DNA from: Callaeas wilsoni
Lineage: Eukaryota > Chordata > Aves > Passeriformes > Callaeidae
Direction: 5' to 3'
Assembly: GCA_013398955.1 (NCBI GenBank)
Contig: VWPU01004148.1
Span: 372,001-436,000 of the forward strand
DNA length: 64,000 nt
The notes beneath the pieces are model-generated. The model did no database searches and was not told the DNA's origin. It saw only the letters and a list, made by a program, of their open reading frames with translations. Positions 24,801 through 35,777 of this stretch are shown here, in pieces. Each line of letters begins with the position of its first letter. The first letter of the stretch is position 1. The position numbers were made by a program, and so were the translations under genes.

Positions 24801-25012
24801 GCCGAACTATAATCAGTTTAGCATTTTTAATTTTTAATAACAGTTTCTGTATTCATTTCAGTTTGTGATGATGATCCCAGCATGTTATAATAATTTGCAT
24901 CACACTTCCAAATGAGAATTGATTTTGTTTGCATGGGTAATTTCTCAGCAATTCTCCTTAATTTCAAGATGAATGTGTTTTTCAATTTTTCCAATTATGT
25001 AAAAAACAAACA
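21814..25012. other. Unique AT-rich DNA, no gene seen
   Basis: No gene or clear repeat. Two stretches (about 22,540-22,740 and 24,830-24,965) look like candidate conserved noncoding elements because they are rich in homeodomain- and octamer-like words; this cannot be tested from one sequence. Confidence 0.5.
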
Positions 25013-25013
25013 A

Positions 25014-25045
25014 ACACACACACACACACACACCCCTCCCCCCCC
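25014..25045 (+). repeat. (AC)10 microsatellite followed by C-rich run
   Basis: Ten AC units at 25,014-25,033, then a C run interrupted once by T to 25,045. Confidence 0.95.
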
Positions 25046-25107
25046 GTAGAATCTCTCAGAGTTCCTAAGACCTTTATAACAATCTGTTTTCAATTAATTG
25101 TCTTTAA

Positions 25108-25282
25108 CTCTGTGGGAGATTGTTAAGCACCAGCAGGATGCGCTGAGACTGTGGAGTCTCTTTCCTCAGGGATTTAAAAAACTTGATTGGACACAGCACT
25201 GGTCAGCCTGCTCCTGCTTTGAACTGGATCTACAACAGGATGACCTCAAGACTTCCCACCTGAATGGAATCTTTCCATGAGT
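25108..25282 (+). mobile_element. CR1 LINE 3'-end fragment
   Basis: Sense-strand CR1 tail: TGTGGAGTCTCTTTCCT, then GATTGGACACAGCACTGG, then CAGCCTGCTCCTGCTTTGAACTGGATC, then GGATGACCTCAAGACTTCCCACCTGAATGG. These correspond to the conserved end of CR1 (gtggagtctcc ... gactggacac ... ggactagatgacctc ... ttccaacct). It is diverged and noncoding; the 60-codon frame across it is not a gene. Confidence 0.83.
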
Positions 25283-25657
25283 TTATGAAAACCGTCATAA
25301 ATTAGATTATATTTCCACATCGTTGTACATTGAAATTTACAGGGAAGCAATTTTCACAATTCAGTCAAACAGGAATACAGCAATAAACATTTTATAATAT
25401 CTACATTTTAAAAATTTTAAAGTCTATGTTACATTTTTGCATGTGTTTTTTTGCATATAGACATACATGTATGTATATTTATTTCCATCTCTACATGTAT
25501 TTGTATACGTTCTATTATGTAAAACATCCCTTTTTATACACCAGATTTTGGTGCTTAATACACTGACAATTTTGAAAAATTCTTGATATTTGTATTCTAT
25601 TTCGAGTTCATTCTAATTATATTTCAGTGTGGTTTAATTAATGTAGACATCATTATT

Positions 25658-25695
<38 letters not shown>

Positions 25696-28600
25696 TAAAG
25701 GCTGACACAATGAAGATTGAAACTAGAGTTAGTCCATAAATGAATAGCTCTGATTAAGAAAAATAAATAGCTTATGCAAAAAGGATAATATTTTATTTCC
25801 TTTAGAAAAACACTTAGTTGACTGAATCTCTCTTTTTTAAATGCTTTTGGCTTCTTAGTTATTCTAAATAAAATTATCAGGAAATTTCTGGTTCCCATCA
25901 TGCCAGTATAAATTGAATGTATAACAGAGTTACAGCTGCTGATGTATTTATTCAGAACCGAATAAGACTCATTTATACAACTAATTATAGAGAAAATAAT
26001 GTTGGTTTTGTGGTGAATTTCATCCTATCACCATCTGTTAAGTATTTCAGAACAGGTTTTTAATCCAGAAGGTGCTTTTACTTGGAGAGATGACAAATCA
26101 ATCTATATCTTTATTACAGGACATATTAATTGCCCTACAGCCTTAATACATTAGAATATCGTATAATGTCCAGTTTTTCTTTCTTGCTTACATAAAATCC
26201 ATACTGACTTTAAGTTCATTACAATCAAAATACCGCTGGAAATCACACCCAGCACATCATACAGCATGCAGTATTGAAAGCACAATCTGTTCCTAGAAGT
26301 TGTCATATGAAATATTTCCTAAAAGTTGATTTTGAACTACAGGAATAGATGTTTTTACATGAAGTGAGGCACTTAATGAGTGTCTCAATTCTTAGCAGCT
26401 TTAATGCCCCAAAAGATTTTTTTTAAAAAAAGTATTTTTCATTCTTTCCAGGAGTGTGTGTCAGATGATTGCTAAGTTTAGGGATGAAATTATACTTGTC
26501 TCTACCAAACTATCTGGTTCAGCAAGTAATGTTTAATGTAATTCAACTGCTGTCTGTGGGATAGAACTTTCATTCTTTTCTTTCTTCTTTCTTTTATTAA
26601 CAACTAAACAATAATACAAGTCCGTTTTAAAAGAATTGGCTACTTGGGACATATTTTACATAGTTTTTCCAGGGCAAGCTCTGATTTCAGACTGGAACTT
26701 TCCCAGCTTCAAGCTGATGAAGATACTGTGCTCTTCAGAATATGAACCTGCACTGTCCTGTTTTGTTCTAGAGGTATTTTCCAGCTCAAGGTCTTTGCGG
26801 GGGCAGGGAGGGAATCTCTCAGGAATGTAGATTATTTTAGATGTTAGAGATAATCATATTCTGCTTGACTTGTGAAACCATTTGCTTAAAAAAGTGCTAA
26901 GACACTCTTAATTTAAAATTGGAAGAGATAATCCTACTTTAGCTTGATAAGGCCTGAAGTCTTTATCAGCTACATTGCTGGTAGAGAGCTCTGGGATGGA
27001 AAGGATTAACTCGCCTGCTTAATTTCAAGCAAACTAAGCTTGCAAAAGAGCCCTCAAGAGAATCTGATCACATAACTGTGTGCTGGACTTCTGTCAGCTG
27101 AGTCACATTTGTCAGGCATCTGCAGCTTAAGTCCAGGCAGCACAGCTAGAATCAAATGGATGGTGCAGAGATTATATTTTGTCATGTGCTGCTCTAAGCA
27201 TCTACTTAGCATTTCAGATACATCGATCCTACAGTCTAGAGAGGCCACTTTCTTTCTCATTGAAGAAAAATTTAAGGAAAAAACATTGGTTGCTCTACAC
27301 ATATCACTGCAAATAAAGAGGACTCTCTTCCTCTCTCACACACATCTAGGTATGCATTTGAATGTAAGACGAATTGTTGAATTTAACACCTAAAACATTA
27401 ACCTTTGATAAAGCTTCAAAAGAATTTAAACTATGTGGCCCAAGGACTTCAGGATAATAATAAATAAATCTATGCCACAAACCTGAGGTCCAGTCCATCC
27501 ACTTTCTTATTCCGATCTCTAAAGAAGACATAGGTCCTCTCACACAGCTGTTATATCCATATATTTTTAATTTTTTACCATGTCCCTTGCCCCTGCCCTT
27601 CATGGAATAGAATAAACTCTAAGACATTCTCCCATCCATGCCCCCTCTGCTACTGTAAAAAATTAGCTCTGTCACAGGTTCCCAAGGTCGCTTTCTGTAT
27701 TCCTGCCAGAATGTACGACATGAGAAAAGCAAGAATAATGGTAAGGATTTAAACTTGTAGAGTATTAGGTAGGAATAAACAGTTGAATGTTCTTAATAAA
27801 GAGACCAGAGCCTCTGCTTAAGAGGAAGGCAGAAGTTCACAGAAATTCCTTTTTCTCTGACTAGAGAAAAATGCTTTTTCTACCTGTAAATTTGGAGCTT
27901 CCTGAATCACAAACAGAGAGACCTATCAGGCATCTCAGAGATTTTCCAGATTATTTGAGGCCCTGCATTAGTTCAATTGACCATAACCTCCTTGGATTGT
28001 GGGGTCTGGGAGAAAGGTTTTCCTCTAATTTCCTATGCTTTCCACTTATAATACTTTACTTAATTCATGCACTGACCTTCTTAGAAGACACCTAGATAAA
28101 TAAAAAATTAATTTTGACATTGATCAATGGAATGAAATCTAGAGTATTGTACTGACACTGCACCAAAGAGCATCAACTGAGAAATTGCATAGCATAATAA
28201 AGCTGTCAGAAATAAAAACATTCTATCACAACTTATCTAGAATTACTCTGGGTTTTTAAAGGACAATTATCTCCAAGAAAAAAAAATAAAAAGGGAGAAA
28301 AAAAATCTCAACAAGGTATTATTATTCACATGATCTGGGAGAAAGATTAAACAGTGTGGAAAACAATCACGAGATTTTGCAAAACTTTTGGCAGAACTTG
28401 TCTAATAAAGGAGATACAGAAAAATAAAAGTCAATCTATACTTTATTTAGGTTATATACTTATTGTTAAATCCCTTGCATTTAGAAAAACCTGTTCTTTG
28501 TAAACTTCAGTCCTCTCCAGCTCCATAACAGATTTTCTACTTACTTACGGAGGCAAGTACCAGTTTTCCCATGTTTCGTCGACCCTGTAAGCTTCAATCT

Positions 28601-29083
28601 CTTTGAGACACTTTGCAATTTTAAGAGCACAGACAGAATATCATGAGGCAATTTGGCAAAAATAAAAAAGTCATCAGCTGTAAAACTTGCATAAAGAAGT
28701 GTTATAAAAGTAAATTGTTCTAAAGATGTTGATAAGAGTTTGCATTTACACAGCAAGAATGAAATAAATAGTGTTCCTGAAGGGAAACTTTTGTGTGGTA
28801 CAAATTTTCATTGTTTACTTTATTGATAATCATTGCTGTTGTTATTATTATCATTATTATCTTGTTAGTCTTTATTCACTTAAGGAGTATACGCAAAGCA
28901 GATTAGTGGACAAAAATAATTTCCCCAAACTCTAACCATGTCTTCAGTAAAGCTGGCAATCTTTTTGAGACTGACATCACTACTATGAAAAATTACAAAA
29001 TCTTGGGCAGTCTTCACTTATCTCACATAGATAAAGGAAAAAGAGAGGAGGAGAAAAGACGTTTCAAGGTATTGCTTTAGGAT
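25283..29083. other. Unique AT-rich DNA, no gene seen
   Basis: No gene. Holds the ATC microsatellite at 25.65 kb. Minus-strand frames at 27,054-27,302 and 27,346-27,603 and plus-strand frames near 27.1 kb have no recognisable domain. Confidence 0.55.
25648..25690 (+). repeat. (ATC)n microsatellite
   Basis: About fourteen CAT/ATC units with two TAT interruptions near the left end, then nearly uninterrupted to 25,690. Likely length-variable. Confidence 0.97.
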
Positions 29084-29180
29084 TATTTTATTTTATTTTA
29101 TTTTATTTTATTTTATTTCATTTCATTTTATTTTATTTATTTTATTTATTTTATTTTATTTATTTTATTTTATTTTAATT
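29084..29180 (+). repeat. (TTTTA)n microsatellite
   Basis: About 95 bases of TTTTA/TTTA units with two TTTCA variants. It sits about 70 bases left of a CR1 fragment. Confidence 0.97.
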
Positions 29181-29249
29181 ATCTTCTCAGACACACTGGG
29201 AAGTTACATCTATGTCCTTTGGCACAGAATCACAGAGCTGCAGAGAAAA

Positions 29250-29677
29250 CCAACAAGGCTGGTGAAGGTTCTAAGGTTCTAAGGCCTATGAGGAGTGGCT
29301 GGGGGAGCTGGGGTTGTTCGATCTGGAGAAAGAGGCTCAGGGGACGGAAACCTTGTTGCTCTGTACAACTACCTGACAGGAGGTTGTAGTGATGTGGTGG
29401 TCAGCTTCCTTCTTAGGGAGCTACTGATAGGACAAAGGGAAAAGGCATCAAGTTGCGCCAGGGAAGGTTTAGGTTGAATTTAGTAAGAGTTTCTTCACTG
29501 AAAGAGTGGTCAAGCACTGGAAGAGGCTCCCAGGGAAGTGGCAGAGTCACAATCCCTGTGTTTAAGAGTTTAAAAAAGAGTGGGTGTGGAATTTTGTAAT
29601 GTTTCAGTGGGTATGGTGGTATGAAGCCAAAGGTTGGACTTGATTTTATGGAGGCCTTTTCCAGCCTTAATGATTCT
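29250..29677 (+). mobile_element. CR1 LINE 3' fragment including end of ORF2
   Basis: The best-preserved LINE in the window. In order: GGCCTATGAGGAGTGGCTG, GGGGTTGTTCGATCTGGAGAA, GCTCTGTACAACTACCTGACAGGAGGTTGTAGTGA, AAGTTGCGCCAGGGAAGGTTTAGG, TTTCTTCACTGAAAGAGTGGTCAAGCACTGGAAGAGGCTCCCAGGGAAGTGG and the 3' untranslated tail ending near TAATGATTCTG. The first 250 bases correspond to the C-terminus of CR1 ORF2 (a reverse-transcriptase protein); the ALYNYL..GGC motif is readable in one frame, but frameshifts and stops break it. It is 5'-truncated as is usual for CR1 and cannot move on its own. Confidence 0.95.
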
Positions 29678-31402
29678 GAAAAATGCTGAGCCAAGTGACA
29701 CTCAGTGATGTGCAAGACAAGCCTTTATTTTAGATTCCTAACATAAAAAGTACAAAGCTGGAAACTGGGTAAGAGTTTTGGGAACATTTGTTTCACTGAA
29801 ATTCTTAGAAACTCTCAATGGAACCACTAAAAATTAAAGTTACAATCACAGGGAAAAGTTTTACAGAAGTTCAATTGGCACATAATTTGTAAAGCCAGGT
29901 TTGGGAAGGTATTTATCTGGAAAGAGACAGAGATTTCGTATGAGTCGCTACGACATACAAGAGTTGAATGCTTGACATTTTATAAACACCCACTAAGTGC
30001 TTTTGTGCAGTTTTGATGACTAGATATTAGTGGACTGATTTTAAAAAATAAATTACACACCCCTGACTTTTTATCTCATGTTAACACAATTAAGAAAACT
30101 CAGTGTCAGACAATATCATCTTTAGAGCTGCACAAAATATACAGCCTAGATTTTCCTGTCCTATATGTGCATGCATGAGTGATTATACATGCAAAAATTC
30201 TGCACTTAGAACATATCATTGAATGACTTTCAGTGGTATATTTCTTTTAAACTAAAAGAGGATCTTCTTCAGTCTCAAAAATATTTTTTATGTTCAGCAG
30301 TGTGTGCCATAAACACATAATACCTTTATTTTTCTCCCTCAGCTGCCATTAATACTAACATTAACATTCTTCAGCAGAAAAGTTTAATTGAACAGAATAT
30401 TAAGTCTTATCTTAGGAGTGCCTGTATGCTCATCTGAGGATACATTCCTTTATTTTCATAGATATTGTGCAATGCATCTACAGGATAACTGGAAGGTGAC
30501 ATTTTCTTTTTTTTTTTTTTTTTCAGCAAATAGGTAAAATGAATTATTAAAGGACCTAAAAGTCGTAATGCTGAAATCCAATATTTATGTGTATATTTAA
30601 AAATATTAATAATTCAATTGACAATGCTTCTGTCATCTCCTGTATTAAAAAAAAATGTTCACCAAAACATTATGTCCCATGGCTCTATCTCCCAACAATT
30701 TTAACTCCAATATTTCCTATTAATGTGATGTGCATCATAATAAATTTTTCCCTACCTGTTCAAAACTTCAACAAGGAAAGCTTTCAACAGGAAATGTATT
30801 AAATTATGCCTTTAACGATCATTTCTCGTAAAGGGAGAAAGGAATCTGCTGTAGGCTTCTCTTTATTCCACAAGATGGAGCTCAATCCCTGTACTACAGT
30901 TCTGCAACGCCTTGAGAGGTGGCTTTTGTCTTTTTGCCATTCTCTTGTAGGAATAAGCGACAACCAGAATAAATAGTGTGATGCAACAGTCCTCTATTTA
31001 TAGGTGACAGAAACGTCTGAAGAAAACAGTGTTGTGATCCTGCAGTGATGTATCCACAATCAAGTACGCATTTCCTAAACTTAAGATTTAAAGATAAAAT
31101 GACATTTTACAGGAGTAACAATATGTTATTAACTAGATGACATTTAGATCCAGACATTCAATAGAACGACACAATGATTTGCCATACAGAGTTTTATGCT
31201 GGGTAAACATAATGATTGAATCTTTGGTACAAAAAAAAGAACTTGACTCTTTACATAAAACTGAAGTCCAGAATCTGAATTACATCATCCAACATGTATC
31301 AACTAGACTTTTTCTCTGAATATCATGTTTCATTAAGATAAACTCAAAGGTTACCAGATTATTCTGCACTCGCAAATGAAAGTGTTCTTTCACAGCAATG
31401 AT
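29678..31402. other. Unique AT-rich DNA, no gene seen
   Basis: No gene or repeat recognised apart from a T run at about 30,508-30,524. Confidence 0.6.
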
Positions 31403-31570
31403 TGAGAACCACAGAAGCACAATTTGGCTGGAAAGGACCTCTAGAGTTTATCTAGTCCACCTGCTACAGCAAATCAGATCAAGGACAATTTCATATAGGT
31501 CTGGTTGTTTTTAATAATGTGTCCAACTTTCTGAAAAGTGATGAGAATCTGTAATCCCGACTGTTCAGTT
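31403..31570 (-). mobile_element. CR1 LINE 3'-end fragment, diverged
   Basis: Reads as the reverse complement of a CR1 tail: ACCACAGAAGCACAATTTGGCTGGAAAGGACCTCTAGAGTTTATCTAGTCCACCTGCT, then weaker similarity through GTCTGGTTGTTTTTAATAATGTGTCCAAC. Noncoding and 5'-truncated. Confidence 0.8.
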
Positions 31571-32477
31571 AAAATATGAGCTTTGTACTTCCAATATTTG
31601 AATGTAAGTTTTTAGTGGAAGCATTCATCTTTCAGTTACAGGCTAAAGTATTGGCACACTGTGAATTACTGAGCACATGTAAAATATGTGGAAGTAGATC
31701 AAACTGAGATGGAAAGCTTTTAGATTTCGTTAAAGGACACATCTAAAAGCCTACTCTATGATATATGCTGCTTTGCTACCTCTTCAGTGCAAAGAATCAC
31801 GTAGATGAGAAGGTTTTTAACCTTGACAATTATGTCAGTTAGAACAGTTTTAAATCCAGAAACCTCATTCAGCTGTCATAAAACTAAGGCAACCTCATTC
31901 AACATTTCAACTAATTTTTCAAGTTTGATATGCCTTCAGAGAACTTTCATGCATTCTCAGTTGTTGGACTACCATTTACTTTTGCTTCTGTGAGCACAGT
32001 GGGTGAGATCCAGAATAATCCAATTTCAGAAACATGAAAAAAACCATAAACTGTCAATTTCTTTTTTTTCCATGAAAGCTTTTGATGGCTCACAAATGCT
32101 ACAGTAATGTCTACCTATTCCACAGTATTTTTGTACATCTCTCACTTTATCCACATTCATGTTCACAATAAATATACCATGTCAACTTCTCATACTGTAG
32201 TACTATACCCACACCTTTATATTTCTACAGACTCCAGATACTTAGGTTTTTTTCTATTTTTCTTTGTTGTTCTCCTTTTCAAACTAGTAGAAATCTAGAT
32301 TCTCACACTTACATTTTCATAACCAGCTCTCTGACATTATACTCCTTTACAAGTGCCATCTCGCATGCAAAAATACAGCCATTCACAGCACTTTTACTGA
32401 CATACAATATTCTGATTTATGGAAACCTGAAATATTTTATCTTTTCATTTCACCTACTCACTGTAGACCAGATCAGG

Positions 32478-32999
32478 TTGTTGGTACTGGGACACTCCCC
32501 TCATCGTTCCCTGCAAACCCTCTCAATTCTTCTTTCATTTTCAGCACTTGCAGGAAGTCTCCTCTCTTCTTTACAGCTGCTGCCATGTCCTATCACTGCC
32601 AATCATCTCACTACATTTCAGCTTTCCTCTCTAATTTCAGCTTCAGTCTCTCTGCTTTCCTCAGCATCCCGCACTTTTCCTTGGCTTCTTTGTTAAATGA
32701 TCCATTTGATCACTTTCACCTCCTTTGCCCTGATGCTTTACTTCTGCTCTCTGACTTGCCAAAATGTTCATCCTTTACATTTCATACTTTCATTAAGCGT
32801 CTTTCTCTTTTTCTGTCTGACTTTTCTCTTGCTGCATTTTCCTCATTGTAGCTACCAGCTATTCTCTCTCATCACTGATCATCACGCTTCACCATCTTCC
32901 CTTGTGACATTGAAGGCAGTTCCTTTTGACAGCACTGATATGTGCCTTATGATTACATCCTGTTGGATTTTTCTTCTTCATTTCCTGGGATGGCACTGA
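32478..32999 (+). other. Pyrimidine-rich strand-asymmetric segment
   Basis: The plus strand is strongly enriched in C and T for about 500 bases. This depletes stop codons and leaves overlapping frames of 72, 88 and 100 codons open. No domain or splice structure supports coding. Not a simple repeat. Confidence 0.6.
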
Positions 33000-34440
33000 T
33001 GGGCATTTTTTGAATATGCCTAATCATTTAGGTTCTTCAAAATAGGCCCCCTCTTTCAGCCCCAGAGTTCAGAAGAGAGTGTGTTCACTTGGAATACATG
33101 AAACGCTTTTTCCAATTGCTTCTTTTGATGTTTATCTTTTTGTAGTTCCTTCTCCTCTCTTTGCCTTAGATGTCAGATTCAGGAAAGAGTGATATTTTCA
33201 ATTCAAATGAGAAAGATTGTGCAGATGATTGTTTACAGCTTCTGGCCTTGATGTATGCACTATATAATGGTGAAAAGACTCTTAGATCAAAGCAATAAAG
33301 TTTCCTTCATACTCAGGTGAGTATCCCACCTTTTGGATTACACAGCATGCTTTTCCTGACTTTCTCACATCCACAGTGGCTTATTTAATTTCCTAATCTT
33401 AAATGGAACAACTTTGAAATGTAGATGGAGATATCATCTATAAATAAAACCAGCACACCACAGAGTACATTTCTCTGTTATTTCATGAAATGCTTGATGA
33501 GATAATTAGAAATTGCTCATAGAAAGTGAGAAATCTGGCTATACAATAACTTAAAGGAAATAAATGAAGGACTCAGTGGATAATGGGATAAAAGGGAGTT
33601 CTAAACTGAGTAATACTGTCCTTAGATTCTTAATTCTCAGGGAATGTTATAGAGTGAGATAGACTCAATTCAACTAATTGCACTAAGTGGGTGCCACAAA
33701 GTGAAGTAGTCAAATGTTTTCTGTCAATCTGATGGCACACTTTTGAGATTGCAAATTTCTTCCAAACAGAGAAATTCTTCAACAGACATAATTGAAGGTG
33801 GTGTCTGATTGCATCCATGTGCGGTTAATGAAGGAAAAATTATATTAGGAACATTGAACCCTTGCTGACTAGATGACTCAGAGTCTACTCCAGTTCTCAC
33901 TATAAGAGAATGGATCCCTGTTCTTATTTTTCAAACTGCTACTGCTGGTTCACTTCACCTGCCTAAGTAGCATTTGATACTGTTCAAATTGTCACATAAC
34001 TGGCATATTTGGTTGATATGGGAAGCCAGGAATAAAAAAAGAGGAAGATAGATATTAGTATTTCAAAATAGTTTGAGTATGCCTTTAATACATTATACAC
34101 ATGTTTAAAAGTGAAAGGAAAATAGATTTATTCAACAGAAGAAATCAGAAGAAAATTATTCAAGAAAGTAGTAAATTAGGCCCATACTTGCCCACATAGT
34201 ATTGGTTACCTTAACAGCTGCAAAACTCTTATTATGTGTGTGGTATGACTGTACACTGTTATCTGGATTAGTCACTTTTCTCGCAGTCATAAAGAGAAAA
34301 AATATAGTTCCAAATAGTGGCAGAATTAAATAGATTTTTTTTTTTTCATTATTTCTCTCTCCTGAATTCATTGTCTTTTTGTGATTTTTTTTGGTCTCCA
34401 AGTCCAGAAGCATCAGAAAATGGAATAAAGAGATTTGAAA

Positions 34441-34486
34441 TGTTTGTAATTCTTGGTATTTTGTTTGTTTGTAATTCTTGGTATTT
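34441..34486 (+). repeat. Partial 25-bp tandem duplication
   Basis: A 21-base stretch (TGTTTGTAATTC...GGTATTT) occurs at 34,441-34,461 and again at 34,466-34,486 with no mismatch. Confidence 0.93.
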
Positions 34487-34701
34487 CATTCATTACTAAA
34501 TACAAATTGAATTTTAACATGTCTTAATAAAAACAGAAACATTCTCCACTCTATGACAAAGCTTTTAGTCATGAGTGGGATTAGGCATCTCTTAAATGGA
34601 AGAAGATTTGTTTGAAGGCAACTCAGGAGCAGATAGGTTCATATCTAACATTCCTGCATCAAACTCTGACTTGTCTTAATTCCATTTCATGTTCACAAAA
34701 G

Positions 34702-34727
34702 CAAAACAAACAAACAAACAAACAAAG
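34702..34727 (+). repeat. (AAAC)n microsatellite
   Basis: Six AAAC/CAAA units in a row. Confidence 0.95.
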
Positions 34728-35742
34728 AAGCAAGCAAAAGATGTCTTTGGCAGCACATCTTAGCTCTAGTTCATAGCTAGGCAGTGCAGTGTAAAACTCC
34801 CCAGTATTAGGCACAGGACTGAACAGATGCAACGTTCAGTCTTCTCTCTCATAAGCACACTTGGATTTTGTTTTGCCCGAAGAGTTGATCATATCTGTTA
34901 CTGCACACATGCAAAACACTGACTTGTTGGAAAGAGTGGAGGAAGGCACAGGAATGGAAGAGACACAGGGAGTCTTCCTTACTGCAGGGGCCTCAGCTTA
35001 ATAGAGATACCCCACTATTGAGGTGTTATAACAGCATGACAGTTCCCCAACATTTTTCACCCAAAAAAGTGTTGTCTCAGAATTAATTTGATTAACAAGC
35101 ACATACTAAGATCCTGCTAGAGCTTAAACACTCCAAAATGGTGGTGACTGCTTGCTTTACTCATTAGATTCACAATGCCTCAAGGTGTGCCCTTTGATAC
35201 AGGTTTATACTTCTCAGCAGGCCTCCAACTGATTTGTTACAACTGTATGAATAAAAATGAGCACAAACCACGATGAATGACAGTTCTTTTGGTCGCTATT
35301 ATAATGACTTTATATGCTTGAAAAATTTCAGAATCATTCAGTGCTGAACTTGCACCACACAACAGAAAAGGGCAGAGGGAGAAAAAAAAACAGAAAATAC
35401 CAGCATTTCATCCCTTTTGATGTGAATGGGACTTTTTGTTCCAAAGTTAACAAAGTCACAACAGTCAAGATGATAATTACAAATTTTAATTGAGTATTCT
35501 GAAATTAAAATAAGATTAAGAACCCCTAATAAATTGTGCCACTGTCTTCAAGAACACAGTAGGGAATTCAAAAGATGTAGAAGTTTTTAGAGGATTTATA
35601 TATCTATACTCTCAATATGGTAATAACAGACAATTCTGGACATACTGGTAATACTGTATTTTTTAACATCTGTTGATCTCATTCTTCCTTGTATGTTTCA
35701 GCTACCTGTGTGGTGGCTGAAAAGTATTAATCACAAATTTCT

Positions 35743-35777
35743 CTCCCCTCCCCTCCCCTCCCCTCCCCTCCCCTCCC
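35743..35777 (+). repeat. (CCCCT)7 array, G-quadruplex-capable on minus strand
   Basis: About seven CCCCT units. On the minus strand this reads as repeated GGGGA, giving at least four G4 runs with one-base loops, the pattern expected to fold into a very stable G-quadruplex. No gene lies beside it. Confidence 0.95.

Noticed and set aside
25648..25690. ATC array as a CRISPR-like repeat
   Set aside because: Plain trinucleotide microsatellite without spacers in eukaryotic DNA.
29295..29477. 60-codon plus-strand frame containing ALYNYL and GGC
   Set aside because: This is a broken piece of the CR1 ORF2 C-terminus in a truncated LINE and not a host gene.
32478..32999. Three overlapping frames of 72-100 codons
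   Set aside because: Explained by pyrimidine-rich composition, which removes stop codons from all plus-strand frames.
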